The notes: generated by a model from the sequence alone, not told the origin. A stretch of DNA of 64,000 nucleotides from Delphinapterus leucas (GCF_002288925.2 NW_022098069.1:85174734-85238733); one strand, 5' to 3'; positions 47,601 to 57,684 are shown, counted from the stretch's first letter. Numbers and translations are program-made.

Positions 47601-49135
47601 AGCAGAGCCCAGGCCCTCGGGCTGCCGCGGCGGCACCCACCATCATGTGACAAGGACAAGCTGGCAGGAGCCGCGGACGAGTCAGGGTCTTCATTTGCTG
47701 CTTTTGAAATGACGTACCGTAGGCAGCCCGCCACGACAGGCCCCTCAGCCCACGGGGTCACCCCCAGAGCGTGAAGCTCTGGTGACCGGAGGGGACCGTG
47801 GTGCTGGGCACTGTAGGACATCTCCTACGTGAGCCCCGTACGTGTGCTGCCGGCAGGAGCCTCGCCTCAGACCTAGAGGTGTGCAGACTGAAAGTGAGCG
47901 GGTGGAGAAAGGTATTCCACACAAATGGGAATCAAAGCCAGGACAGCAGCACTCACACCAGACAGAACAGACTTGAAAACAAAGACTAACAGGAGACACA
48001 GGTAGACATTACATAATGGGATCAATCCAAGAAGATGACGTAACAATTGTTTAAATGCACCCAACATAGGAGCAACTATGACCAGGCATAAAGGGAGACA
48101 TTGACAGTAACAATAATAGTGGGGGACTTTGCCACCCCCCCTTACATCAGTGGACAGGTCATCCGGACAGAAGGTCAGTAAGGAAACACAGGCCTTAAGC
48201 GACGCATTAGACCAGATGAACGCTGTAGATACCTATAGAGCATTCCATCGAAAAGCAGAATACACGTCCTTCTCAAGTGCATACAGGACATTCTCCAGGA
48301 CAGATCACATGCTGGGCCACAGAACAAGCCTCAGTAAATATAAGAAAATCATATGAAGCATTTTTTCCAACACAAGAGATTGAGACTAGAAATAAACTAC
48401 AAGAAAAAAGAAACTCCAGAAAACACAAGCACATAGAGGCTAAACAGTATGCTACTCAACAATCAGTGGGTCGCTGAAGAAATGAAAGAAATTTTAAAAT
48501 ACCTGAAGACAAGCAAAAAGACAACTTTCCCCAACCTAGAGGACAGAGCAAAAAAAGAGGGAAGTTTATTGCAATGCGGATCTACGTCAGGAAGTAAGAA
48601 TCTCGAATAAACAACCTAACCTTACAGTTGAATTAGAAAAAGAACAGACAAAACCCAAAGTTAGTAGAAGGAAAGGAATCAGGAGGATCAGAACAGAAAT
48701 AAAGACAAAAAAAAAAATAGAAAAGATCAATGAAATTAGGAGCTGGTTCTTTGGAAAGATAAACAAAACTGATAAACCTTTATCTGGACTCATCAAGAAG
48801 CAAACGAGAATGGGCCCAAATCAACGAAAGCGGAAACGAGGACGAGGGGGTGGAGGGCGGGAGCAGCGCTGTTCCTCGCTCCTCGCTGTTCCTGATGTGC
48901 CTTGGGGGCTGTTTGTGGCTAACGAGCTGCCTTTATGATTTATTTATGATCAGCTCTAGATGGGTGGGTACTTGGACAGCAGGATCACCCAGCTGAAAGT
49001 TTTCGGCGACAGGCTGCGTGTCTCGGGTCATGAGCAGATCTGCTGACTGGTTCACCTGTGCTGTCCCCGCAGGTAAAGAAGCATTTGCAGGACCTGTCCA
49101 GCCGCATCTACAGGGCTCGCCACAACGAGCTCTGA
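36081..49135 (+). CDS. LRPAP1: LRPAP1 (RAP), ER chaperone of LDL-receptor-family proteins, complete, 8 exons
   Basis: Eight exons with GT-AG introns join in phase to 360 codons (human RAP has 357). RAP binds newly made LRP1, LRP2 and relatives in the ER, stops early ligand binding and releases them in the acidic Golgi. A signal peptide with eight consecutive leucines occupies residues 18-25. The mature chain should start near Tyr37 (YSREKN). Three helical-bundle domains follow. The receptor-binding lysines known as K256 and K270 of mature human RAP correspond to Lys293 and Lys307 here, both kept. The protein ends HNEL, the RAP-type ER retrieval signal. No frameshift or missing exon was seen. 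DOK7 lies tail-to-tail downstream. Confidence 0.97.
36320..36472. repeat. GC-rich degenerate tandem repeat in LRPAP1 intron 1
   Basis: About three imperfect units of roughly 50 bp, each with ggtcc(g/c)(c/t)ggggc followed by tctctagtttcgg- or tcttctaatcctgg-like text. G-runs of four to five bases recur, so G-quadruplex formation is possible. Confidence 0.55.
36473..38600 (+). other. LRPAP1: LRPAP1 intron 1, 5' part
   Basis: Intron 1 runs from 36291 to 40601. This part appears to be mostly unique sequence, with a MIR-like fragment near 36895-36965. No alternative exon with good splice sites was recognised. Confidence 0.5.
38601..38634. repeat. (GT)n microsatellite in LRPAP1 intron 1
   Basis: About 17 uninterrupted gt units follow gcacgcgcgtgcatgc, itself alternating purine-pyrimidine. 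Confidence 0.95.
38650..39535 (-). mobile_element. L1 with inverted 5' segment in LRPAP1 intron 1
   Basis: Bases 38650-39210 are the end of ORF2 and the 3'UTR of an L1 in minus orientation (reverse of actgctggtgggaatgcaaaa). Bases about 39211-39535 are a more upstream ORF2 part in plus orientation (aaatcatccaaatcagaaagg, ctacaggatacggaatcaac). On the minus strand this is an inverted 5' piece followed by the normal 3' piece, the layout produced by twin priming. Part of ORF2 between the pieces is missing. Two independent insertions remain possible. Confidence 0.65.
39536..40601 (+). other. LRPAP1: LRPAP1 intron 1, 3' part
   Basis: GC-rich unique sequence leading to the acceptor tcttctccccccgtag at 40586-40601. 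The plus-strand frame 39903-40445 is compositional, with no domain. Confidence 0.5.
40602..40746 (+). CDS. LRPAP1: LRPAP1 coding exon 2
   Basis: The acceptor is ccccccgtag| and the donor is cagtg|gtacgt. The 145 bp read [16 protein letters not shown] and on to [11 protein letters not shown], ending one base into a codon. It covers the rest of domain 1, closely similar to human RAP. Confidence 0.95.
42382..42506 (+). CDS. LRPAP1: LRPAP1 coding exon 3
   Basis: The acceptor is gccctcctag| and the donor is cacaag|gtaccc, 125 bp. The split codon gives Val, then [14 protein letters not shown], ending [10 protein letters not shown] in phase 0. The [10 protein letters not shown] region is the least conserved part and carries one residue more than I recall for human. 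Confidence 0.95.
42816..42936 (+). CDS. LRPAP1: LRPAP1 coding exon 4
   Basis: The acceptor is ccttccag| and the donor is accgaag|gtgccc, 121 bp. It encodes [16 protein letters not shown] through [14 protein letters not shown], domain 2 of RAP, nearly identical to human. Confidence 0.96.
43258..43416 (+). CDS. LRPAP1: LRPAP1 coding exon 5
   Basis: The acceptor is cttccacag| and the donor is caggccg|gtgagc, 159 bp. It encodes [16 protein letters not shown] through [15 protein letters not shown], the linker and start of domain 3. The middle ([17 protein letters not shown]) differs most from human. Confidence 0.95.
44688..44770 (+). CDS. LRPAP1: LRPAP1 coding exon 6
   Basis: The acceptor is ccttcacag| and the donor is ttccgg|gtaggg, 83 bp. 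It encodes [15 protein letters not shown] and [11 protein letters not shown], the first part of the receptor-binding domain 3. Confidence 0.95.
45769..45824 (+). repeat. 56-bp direct repeat, copy in LRPAP1 intron 6
   Basis: It runs cctcctttgtgccttttgc to aaataaacgaaact. It recurs at 47027-47082 in intron 7 with three mismatches, so exon 7 lies between two direct repeats 1,258 bp apart. Confidence 0.9.
45944..46120 (+). CDS. LRPAP1: LRPAP1 coding exon 7
   Basis: The acceptor is cgattctag| and the donor is ctacaag|gtgcgt, 177 bp, phase 0 at both ends. It encodes [17 protein letters not shown] and on to TKELGYK, the core of domain 3 with the two receptor-binding lysines. It lies between the two 56-bp direct repeats. 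Confidence 0.96.
47027..47082 (+). repeat. 56-bp direct repeat, copy in LRPAP1 intron 7
   Basis: Second copy of 45769-45824. A CHR SINE inserted at its right end. The right target-site duplication (AATAAACGAAAC) keeps the sequence of the intron 6 copy, so the two copies differed by only one base at the time of insertion. Confidence 0.9.
47083..47269 (+). mobile_element. CHR-type SINE in LRPAP1 intron 7
   Basis: The head is gggcttccctggtggcacag and the tail is ccacaaaaaataaataaataa. The target-site duplication is AATAAGTGAAAC at 47070-47081 and AATAAACGAAAC at 47270-47281. Confidence 0.92.
47885..48835 (+). mobile_element. L1 ORF2 fragment in LRPAP1 intron 7
   Basis: The text aacataggagcaactatgacc, ggacattctccaggacagatc, and ataaacaacctaaccttac followed by cccaaagttagtagaagg marks the region between the endonuclease and reverse transcriptase of L1 ORF2. 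It is broken by stops and has no 3'UTR, so it is an internal fragment in sense with LRPAP1. Confidence 0.85.
49073..49135 (+). CDS. LRPAP1: LRPAP1 coding exon 8, ends in HNEL
   Basis: The acceptor is ctgtccccgcag|. It encodes [20 protein letters not shown] and the stop TGA (49133-49135). HNEL is the RAP-specific ER retrieval signal. Confidence 0.97.
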   Translation, partial: VKKHLQDLSSRIYRARHNEL

Positions 49136-49540
49136 GGCCCCAGAGCCTGGCCGGCGGCACAGAGGAGGTGCCAGCTGCCTGGGGCTCCTGAAGACGGGCC
49201 TGGGTGCTCGGGTGGCTTGTCACCAGCAGAACCTCAGGGCGGGCGCGAGGGGCACGGGCCACGAGGGGCCTGAGAAGGAGGGATAATGCCGCCGGCCGGG
49301 AAGAGGAACCCCATGATCCCGCCCCGCCCACCCCTGGCTGGTGGCCCTGTGCCCTCAGCACAGCCAGCCGTCACCTCTGTTGAGAATGCAGTTCCCAGCT
49401 GCCCGTGGAGTGGTGGTCCCCTATGCTACACGGTCACAGTTTGCATCAAAATCTTAAAAATCTGCCACTGGAAATACTATGTACAGAAGTCCTTACAAAT
49501 ACATTGCAGTATTTAATTAAACTTTGAGGTCACTGAGGCG
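49136..49540 (+). other. LRPAP1: LRPAP1 3'UTR
   Basis: GC-rich at first, AT-rich toward the end. The ATTAAA at 49516-49521 followed by ctttgaggtcactgagg-type sequence suggests cleavage near 49540. Longer transcripts using later signals cannot be excluded. Confidence 0.7.
49516..49521 (+). terminator. LRPAP1: Polyadenylation signal ATTAAA of LRPAP1
   Basis: ATTAAA lies about 380 bases after the stop codon, in an AT-rich patch and followed by a G/T-rich stretch. It is the nearest canonical or common-variant signal. Confidence 0.7.
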
Positions 49541-50770
49541 TCACTGGGTCCCATCTCACTGTGTCTGCTGGGTCAGGGGACTTAAGTCTCAGGTGAGCTG
49601 AGCGGCTCCAGGCCACCGTGCCAGCTCCAAGGCCCTTCTTCCACCCCTTCCCCCCCAACCTCTGTGGCATGAGATAGAGGAGGGGCTGGTGGGCTTGGCT
49701 GGGCTCTTCCTGGTCTGGCGCTGAAGTTATGGGGTAGAGACGGCAGGGCAGAGGGGATGGTGCCCTGGCCTCTGACCTGAGCTCCTGGCCCTGCAGGTCA
49801 GGGTTGGCAAGAGCCCGACAGCCCACGGGGCTCCATGTGCGGCGAGAGGGACCAGCTCAGGGTCAGGTCCACAGCACGCATGGTTCCAAGAGGATCCACC
49901 GGGTGCTGTGTTCCCATCTTGGCCACGTCTGATCTCAGCTTCAGCACTGGGACCTGCCAAGTGCAGATACCCGTTAGCTGTGCTTAGAAGAAAAGCCAAG
50001 GGTAGCACGCCAGGCCTATGTCAGGGCACCACGAACACGAGTGGGGAGGTGGCCCCGTGACAGGCAGCTTGGGTGCAGCCTCATTCCTCCATGGGTCGCT
50101 TGGCCCGGCGCCAGGCCTGTCCAGCACAGGAGGTAACCCTAACCTGGGCCTTCATGTCATGTCTGCCACCGGCCCAACCGGCTGTTGTGTCCCTCAGCCC
50201 TGGCCAGGCTTCGGGCAGGGCTGGGGCAAATGCACTGAGACACCTGTTGGGCCCAAGGGAGGACTCGGTGCCGGGCTTCCAGGCTGCTCCTGGGAGCTCA
50301 GAGCTCACAGCCACGCGCTCGGGCACTGGGTCTCCCATGTGCACACATGGCCCAGCCAGGCTCACGCTGGGGGGCAGTGCAAAGTTGGCCCAGGACATGG
50401 AGTCGAATGGGGTGACCCTTGACTCGGTTTACCCTCGTGGAGCTGACAGCCTAGAGGCAACTCCTGGCTTCAGACGTGTGCAAGGGAAACGGAGGGGCCT
50501 TTACTGTGGTTTGTCGTTGCTCTGGCCCTGGAGGAGATGGGTGAGGCGGAAGCCCCCCGATTCAGGGGCAGTGGCTGCACTGTTCAATCGTAGCTTCTAA
50601 ACGATCACTTTGAAGTAAAGGGGTGTTCGTGTGAGGGCACAGACATATGCCTGTGGCTCAGTGAGCTCTCCCACAAGTGCTGGGGCCGCACCCCTGCTCA
50701 AGAAGTGCAGGGCCCCGGGCTCCCCAGGACCCCCTTCCCCAGCACTCCTCTTTCCTAGAGCTAACCACTT
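49541..50770. other. Intergenic between LRPAP1 and DOK7, first part
   Basis: GC-rich DNA without a recognised exon or repeat. Open frames such as 50073-50600 have no domain. Confidence 0.5.
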
Positions 50771-50774
50771 GCGC

Positions 50775-51068
50775 ATGTTCCCAAATCTGTATATTGGAAC
50801 CTAATCCACAAGGTGATGGTACCAGGAGGTGGGACCTTTGGGAGGTGATTAGGTCATGAGATTGGGGTCCTCGTGAACAGGATCAGTGCCCTTATAAGAG
50901 AGACCCCAGAGCTCCCTCGCCCCCTTCCACTGTGAGGACACAGAGAATCAAGAAGCTGGCCCTACCAGACACGAAGCCTCCACAGCATGATCCTGGGCTT
51001 CTGAACTCCAGAACTGAAAGTAAACGGATGCTGTTTACGCCCAGGCTATGGTTTTCTGTTACAGTGGT
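50775..51068 (+). mobile_element. Old MaLR-type LTR (probable)
   Basis: Segments such as ggtgatggtaccaggaggtgg, gggaggtgattaggtcatgag, agtgcccttataagagagacc and ttctgttacagtggtccag are the well-known text of mammalian MLT/MST-like LTRs. The exact subfamily is not determined. Confidence 0.55.
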
Positions 51069-51079
51069 CCAGTGAACTA

Positions 51080-51445
51080 CGAAACCACTCTTGGTAAGGT
51101 TGGATTTCCCTGTTCAAACTTCATAAACATGCAGTTATAGTGCGGGGATGTGTCTGTGTCTGTGTGTGTGTTGTCTGGCTTCCAGTAGATGTGCTGGTGA
51201 GATTCAACAATGTCTAGCAGCAATTTGTTCCTTTTCGTTGCTACGTAGTATTCCGTTATGGGGGCGTATCACACTTCGATTTTACTCCATTCTGCTGTTG
51301 AACACTTGAGTTGTTTTCAGTTTTGTACGTAACATCAGTTAGAAATGACTGTGGTGAACATTCGTGGGGGGGTGGAGCTGCTGCCTCCCAAGTACCTCAC
51401 TTTCCTCCCCTGGATTTCTCTCAGGTGCTTTAACGAGGTCCCTGT
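51080..51445 (-). mobile_element. Old L1 3' fragment, minus strand
   Basis: Read in reverse it contains ggaatactacgtagcaacg and adjoining text that also occurs, in better condition, near 53370-53400. It is a separate, older insertion that overlaps the next L1 in consensus position. Confidence 0.65.
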
Positions 51446-51469
51446 TGATGGGCAGTTATTTCTAATGCG

Positions 51470-53870
51470 TTTTTTCAAGATAAGGTGTCCTCAACATAAT
51501 AAAGCCCACAGCTAACATACTCAGCAGTGAAAAGCTGAAAGCTTTTGCTCTAAAATCAGGAACAAGACAAGGATACCCGCTCTCACCACTTCTATGCAAC
51601 ATAGTATTGGCAGTCCTAGCCACAGCAATTCGGCAACAAAAAGAAATAAAAGGCATCCAAATTGGAAAGGAAAAAGTAAAACTCACTTCTTGCAGATGAC
51701 ATGAAATTATACATAGAAAAAACTAAAGACTACATCCAGAAACTGTTAGAACTGATAAACGAATTCAGTAAAGTTGCAGGGTACAAAATTAATATACAGA
51801 AATCTGTTGTGTTTCTATATACAGTGAAAGTAAACTACCAGAAAGAGAAATGAAGAAAACGGTCCCATTTATAATTGTATCAAAGAGAATAAAATACCTA
51901 GGAATAAGTTTAACCAAGGAGGTGAAAGTCCTGTACACTGAAAACTGTAAGACATTGATGAAAGAAACTGAGGAAGACACAAATAAATGGAAAGATATTC
52001 CATGCTCATGGATTGGAAGAATTAATATTGTTTAAATGCCCATACTACCCAAAGCAATCTATAGATTCAGTGCAGTCCTCTAAAAATTCCAATGACATTT
52101 TTCACAGAAACAGAACAAACAATCCTAAACTCTTTATGGAACCACAAAAGACCCCGAATTGCCAAGTCAATCTTGAGAAAGACAAAGCTGAAGGCTTCAT
52201 GCTCTGTGATTTCAAACTATATTACGAGCCTATAGTAATCAAAACAATATGGTATTGGCATAAAACAGACACATAGATCAATGGAACAGAATAGACCAGA
52301 AATAAACCCACACTTATGTGGTCAGTTAATTTACAACAGAGGAGCCAAGAATATACAATGGGGAAAGGACAGTCTCTTCAATAAATGGTGTTGGGAAAAC
52401 TGGACCACTATCTTACACCATGTACAAAATTTAACTCAAAATGGATTAAAAAACGTTAAGACTTGAAACCATAAAACTCCTAAAAGAAAACAGTAAGCTC
52501 CCTGACATTGGTCTTGGCGATGATTTTTTGGATCTGACACCAAAAGCAAAGGCAACAAAAGCAAAAATAAATAAGTGGAACTACATCAAACTAAAAAGCT
52601 TCTGCACAGCAAAGGAGACCATCAACAAAATGAAAAGGGAACCTACGGAATGGGAGAAAATATTTGTGAACCACATATCCGATAAGGAGTTAATATCTAA
52701 AATACATAAAGAACGCATATAACTCAGTAGCAAAAAAGCAAACAATCCAGTTACAAGTGGGCAGAGGACCTGAATAGACATTTTCCCAAAAAAGACATAC
52801 AAATGGCCCACAGATACATGAAAAGGTGCTCAACATCACTAATCATTAAGTTTTGTTTTTTGTTGGTTTTCCTATTTTTGGTCATGCCTTGAGGCATGCG
52901 GGATCTTAGTTCGCTGACCAGGGATTGAACCCGTGCCCCCTGCAGTGGAAGCACAGAGTCCTAACCACTGGACCACCAGGGAATTCCATCGTCACTAATC
53001 ATTAGGGAAACGCAAATCAAGATCACAGAGAAACATCACCTCACACATATTAGAATGACTATTATCAAAAAGACAACAGATAACGAATGTTGACTAGGAT
53101 GTCGAGAAAGGGAACCCTTGTGCACTGTTGGTGGGAATGTAAATGGGTGCAGCCTCTGTGGAAAACTGTGGAGATTCCTCAAAAAATTAAAAATAGAACT
53201 ACCATATGATCCAGCAGTTCCACTTCTGGGTATTTCTCTGAAGGAAATGAAAACACTAACTCAAAAAGATATCTGCACCCCTGTGTTCATCCCAGCATTA
53301 TCTACAACTGCCAAGATATAGAAGCAACTGAAGCGCCCATCCATGGATGAATGGATAGAAGATGTGGTACATACATACAATGGAATGTTACTCAGCCATT
53401 AAAAAAATGGAACCCTGCCATTTGTGACAACATGGATGCACCTAGAGGGCATGGTGCTAAGTGAAGTAAGACAGACAGAAAGATGACTATATGATCTCAC
53501 ATGTATGTGGAATCTTAAAAAAAAAGAAAACTGAACTGATACGGAGAACAGATGTGTGGTTGCCAGAGGCGGAAGGTAGGGAGTGGATGATGCGACGAAG
53601 GGGGTCAAAAGGCACAGACTTCCGATTATAAACTAAGTCACAGGATGTAATGTACAACACGGCAACTGTAGTTAACAATACTGTAGTGTGTATTGACAGC
53701 TGATGGAAAGTTGGTCTTCAGGGTTCTCATCACATTCCATAACTCTGTGAGGTGCTGGATGTTACGTAGACTTACCGTGGCGATCATTTCACAATATATA
53801 CAAATATAGAATCGTTACGCTGTCCACCTAAAACTAATATAATTTGTCAATTAAACCTCAACAAAACAAT
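51470..53870 (+). mobile_element. L1 ORF2 (RT to end) and 3'UTR, with nested SINE
   Basis: It contains the reverse-transcriptase core (aggaacaagacaaggatacc, and ttgcagatgacatg at the catalytic A-D-D) through the C-terminal part (gacccagcagttccacttctggg type) to a 3'UTR ending near ttaaacctcaacaaaac. Stops and frameshifts disable it. The SINE at 52849-52986 interrupts it. Confidence 0.9.
52849..52986 (-). mobile_element. tRNA-derived SINE, minus strand, inside L1
   Basis: T-rich start, ccagggattgaacccgtgccc in the middle and ggaccaccagggaattcc at the end. CATCACTAATCATTA precedes it (52834-52848), and a copy with small changes follows it (from 52987). Confidence 0.9.
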
Positions 53871-53879
53871 AATAAGGTG

Positions 53880-55984
53880 TTGTGTCTGACACTGATATTC
53901 CAGAATTAAGATGCTAAACCCAGCACAGCACTGGAGGCCCCCCAGCCTCCAGGGCACCTCTCTGCCGGATCTGTGTCCAGCACCCTGCACAGTCTCCCTT
54001 AGGCCAGCTCAGGCCTGAGGAGGGTCCAGCCTGGGGACCTGAGGGCACAGGGCATGACAGGACATGAGGGGAGTGGGAAGGGCAGTGATGGGGGTGTCAC
54101 TGCAGGGGTGCTGGGCCAGGGATGCCCCTTCCCTCTCAGCAAAGGTGGGGAGCCCTTCCCAGACTTGAGTTGGGGTCCAGGGTCCCTGAGACCTCCTTCC
54201 ACGACCACACAGTGGTCCATGGGCCTCACCCCTGGTGGCTGCAACAGCTTTGCCGAGGTGACCCTGGTGGACTTGGCCACCAAGTGCTGGCTAGCCGCCC
54301 CTCGCAGCTCTGGAGGAAGGGCAGGCAGTTGTCTGGTCCCCACTTGACCCTGTGTGGCCGCCCTAGCTGGCTTAGCCCTAGCACCCCTGAGCCTCGCTGG
54401 CCGGAGGGCAGCCATCGTACGTCAGGACACACCCCTGCCCTTGGCATTTGTGCTCCGTGGCCCCTCCACAGACTCCCGGCTCCCCGACCGCCCCTCTCGT
54501 GGCGCCCTTGGCCAGGCCTGGCTGACCCCGCAGGGAACTGCTCTGCTTCCCATGACCATGTTGCTGCAGGTGCATGCTGCCCAGGAGACCCCTCGGCCAC
54601 CCACAGCGCCGGAGGGGGGTGCGGAGACCCTTCCTCGATGCCCCACACATCCATGGCCCTGTGTTAGCCTCACGGAAGCTCAGCAGGCTCATCTTATTTG
54701 GAAAACGGGAGACCCCAGACGCCAGCCACTCAAGGTCACTGGTAAGGCCCGGGACCCCCAGTTGCCTGTCCCCGAGCAGGTGCATGCAGCCTGCCCAGGG
54801 CATGGAGGTCGGCCCCTCTCCCACCCGAGGGAACCCTGACACAGCTGAAGCCCCGGACTGGGGTGCGCTGGCCACGCTTTGCCCCCACTTGTGCCTTAAA
54901 AGGGAAGCCTGCTACCCTGGAGTCCCATCCAGGGTGTGTGAAAACCGGACCTGTTTGTTGAGCAGCCCCGGGGCCTTTGCATCCCACTAGGCACTTCGAC
55001 GCCACAGGCTCGGCAGGGGAGGGGGACTGAAGTTCTAGCCCCACCGGCCTGAGGGACCCGCCGCCAGGAGGAGGAGGTGTGGGGTGCAGCCGCTTGGGCT
55101 CCCCACGGACAGGCTAACCACGGCTCGCTGGGTTACGGCAGGGAGGGATGGGTCTGCGTGGGCCCTGGTCGGGATCCCCACCAGGCAGAGCACGGCCCCA
55201 TCTCATCTCTGAGGCCCGGGTGGGACAGCCCGGCTTGGCGAGGAGGACAGGATGCCCACCGCCAACTCCAGGAACTTCCCACCATCCGGACTCCCATTGG
55301 CCAGTGGAGGGGGAACCAGCCCACTGGCCCGCTGAGCCCTGGAAATGCCCTACGACCCACCAAGGCCACAGGGAGAGCCCCACCCAGCCACCAGGAGTCC
55401 CTCCGTGTGTCCAGAGGCACGTGGCACGAGCCCTCACCCTCAGGAAATAACTGGCCGGGTCGACAGTGGAACACGAGTGATTTTAAACCATTTACAGAAC
55501 TAACTAAATGGGTCCCAAGAAGCGGGCAGTCAGCTGAGCGCGCGAGGGCCATGCCATCCAGGCACAGGGCAGCAGTGACCCAGAGGGGACAGCGGGGGCC
55601 CTGCAGAGGGCGCCACGTGGTGGGGCCTGGCCGGGTCCCCCGTGGTTGCGGACATGCGTTTGGCTGGGACACATCGTCGTCACCGGGTCGCCGCCTCCAG
55701 GAAAGGCGCGGGCAGGTCGCATCCCAGGACCGGAGACTGCTCGCCAGACGCCGCCTCAGGTCCACCCGGAGCCGCCCGACACCTGTCCAGGCGGCACCTC
55801 CCGCCGGCCTGGGGACCAGAGCAGGCGTCAGAGGAGCGCCCCGGAGCCGTCCACCCGCCCCCACCCCCGCCCCAGGCCCGGGCAGCGCGCCCACCCTCGG
55901 CTCGGAGCCTGAGCGCCGGGACGCAGCAGAGGTGCCGCGGGGCCGCTCCCTCAAGCCGACGGGTCGCGTCGCAGTCCGGCCGCC
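53880..55984. other. GC-rich intergenic DNA before the DOK7 alternative terminal exon
   Basis: No exon was recognised. This would include the 3'UTR of the long DOK7 form (minus strand, below 55985), but I found no canonical AATAAA or ATTAAA on the minus strand within several hundred bases of that stop. CpG density rises from about 55640. The long open frames here on both strands are effects of composition. Confidence 0.45.
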
Positions 55985-56121
55985 TCACCGCGGGGTCCCC
56001 TTCCGCCTCTGCTCCAGCGCCGGCAGCCGCTCCTCCCGGGCCTGCGCGTGCCGGGCCCCCGCCCTGTGCGCCGCCTCTGTGGCCAAGATGTCGATCTGCG
56101 CGTAGCGGGAAGCACCGGCCC
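55985..56121 (-). CDS. DOK7: DOK7 alternative terminal exon (long C-terminus, last exon)
   Basis: On the minus strand the acceptor ctgctcgcag| precedes 56121. The first two bases complete a Gly codon, then 44 codons run to TGA at 55985-55987. The protein contains SRYAQIDILATEAAHRAG and a charged helix (ARHAQAREERLPALEQRR), then GTPR. The YAQIDILATEAAH stretch looks like a conserved tyrosine-containing tail of DOK-type adaptors, as far as I remember. The strand, splice phase and distance from the usual DOK7 stop fit a long isoform. Shadow frames on the plus strand are longer but have no splice-consistent structure. Confidence 0.78.
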
Positions 56122-56271
56122 CTGCGAGCAGCCCCAGGTGAGCCGGCGGGGGCACACCCACCCCGCGCTCCGGCCAGGGCCTGAGCGCCGGCTTCGGGGC
56201 TGTGAGGGGGTGCCCGCGAGCCGCTGGCCCAGGGCCGATGCGCCCGGGGCTCAAGGCCCCTGCGGACCCAC

Positions 56272-56391
56272 CTCGGATGCCCGCGCCGCCCTCCTGGAGC
56301 TGCAGGCCCAAGTAGTGCAGCTGCCTTGGGGGGGAAGGGCTGGCGGGGACGTTCACATATGTGGGCGCCTCACTGCACGGCCTCTCGGGTC
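56272..56391 (-). CDS. DOK7: DOK7 alternative exon with YVNV and YLGL motifs
   Basis: The minus-strand acceptor is ctccccgcag| before 56391 and the donor is atccgag|gtgggt after 56272, 120 bp. Two bases complete a codon, 39 codons follow, and one base carries over. It reads PERPCSEAPTYVNVPASP, then PRQLHYLGLQLQEGGAG. YVNV fits the pYxN consensus for the GRB2 SH2 domain, and HYLGL is a second tyrosine motif. It joins in phase to 56121, and the short intron is only 150 bp. Confidence 0.78.
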
Positions 56392-56997
56392 CTGCGGGGA
56401 GAGGGGCTGTGAGTCCCCAGGCGGTGGCCGAGGCTGAGCTGACCCCCTAGACTGTTCGGGAAAGAGCTCCCCACTGCCCACCCCTCAAGTGTCCCGCTCT
56501 TCTCTCCAGGGCCTGGGGAGCCTCCCCGACTCCCCAGTTTTCCTGGCCATCTTTTCCCACCCCACCCGCGTCCCTCCCTGACCGGGGTGCCCCTGCCCCC
56601 CACAACGGGCTGACCAGGGATGCCCCCTATGGCCCGCTGGACACACGTCCATCTTCAGCCCCTGGCCGCCCACCCTCAAACATCCCTCCCGGCCACTTCC
56701 TCCTTGGCTTCCAGGTGCCCTGACCCTCCCAGGCAGGATGCCCCTCCCCCTCGGCTGTCCTCCCGGCTCACCCCATCTGCTTCAGGGACCCTCTTTGGAC
56801 CGGTGAGTCCCCACAGAGCATCGTTCCCTGAGCGCAGGCCCACACTTCCATCCACTGTGACACCTCCTCCAGGGTGGCCCCAGGCACTTCAAGTCCCCTC
56901 CCCCATCCAAGAAACTGCCCCCTGCCTCCCCCATTTCCTAGAAGTCGATGGTTTCACTCAGCAAACGCCAACGGGGCTCCGGGCAGGTGCGACAGGA

Positions 56998-57107
56998 GTG
57001 CGACAGAAAATGCGTGCCTTAAAGAAGCCTTTCTGTGCCTTAAAGGCACAGAAAATGTGTGCCTTTCTTAAATGTGTGCAGAAAGACTCCGTGTGCGACA
57101 GAAAATG
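56998..57107. repeat. Perfect 25-bp hairpin between 15-bp direct repeats
   Basis: gtgcgacagaaaatg occurs at 56998-57012 and 57093-57107. Between them TTTCTGTGCCTT (57030-57041) and its exact reverse complement (57043-57054) flank one A. It lies in the intron between the two alternative DOK7 exons 57685-57727 and 56272-56391. The origin is unknown. Confidence 0.85.
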
Positions 57108-57684
57108 AGGCACAGAGCACACCCCCAACCTCCAGCCACGCCACCCGAGGCCAACCTCCCCCAACTTGCAGCCTCTCCCAGATTCCTAGGCCTTCCCCTG
57201 GGTCAGAGCCAGCATCTGCCCAGCCGTCACCTCTTAACGGGGCTTCTCCAAGGGGACCCCGCGTCTCCCCCTGGCTCCCTGCCTGGGCTTCCTCCCACCA
57301 AGGTCGCCAATGCCCCTGCCCACTCCTGGGTCCCCGGAGCATCGTCATCTCTGTTCTCTGTCACCTGGAGGACAAGCCTCCCTCTTAAAGGCTGCAGCTC
57401 CAGGCCAGAGCTGCCCGCTCTGACCAGGCACCGTCCCGGGCAGGCTGGCCACGCCCGGCCACCTTGTCCTCAACTCGCTGCCTGGCACCATCGCACCCCA
57501 GCCAGGGCTCACCCCGGCTGCACACTGCCGCCCTGCTGTCCACTGTCACCCCCTCCCCGGTGCACCCTCCTCCCACTGACCCCCCGCTGTCTTGTCTGGT
57601 ACAGACTTTCTGGCTTGGGCTGTGACTGCGGCCACTGTGACCCCACGTCCCTTGTCCCGAGGCTGTGCCAAAGCCAAGGCCTAC

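Noticed and set aside
51470..53870. Active L1 reverse transcriptase
   Set aside because: The ORF2 remnant carries several stops and frameshifts and a nested SINE, and the 5' half is missing.
55077..56105. 342-codon plus-strand open frame
   Set aside because: It lies in CpG-rich DNA opposite the minus-strand alternative DOK7 exons. It is rich in Arg, Pro, Gly and Ala, with no domain and no splice-consistent structure.
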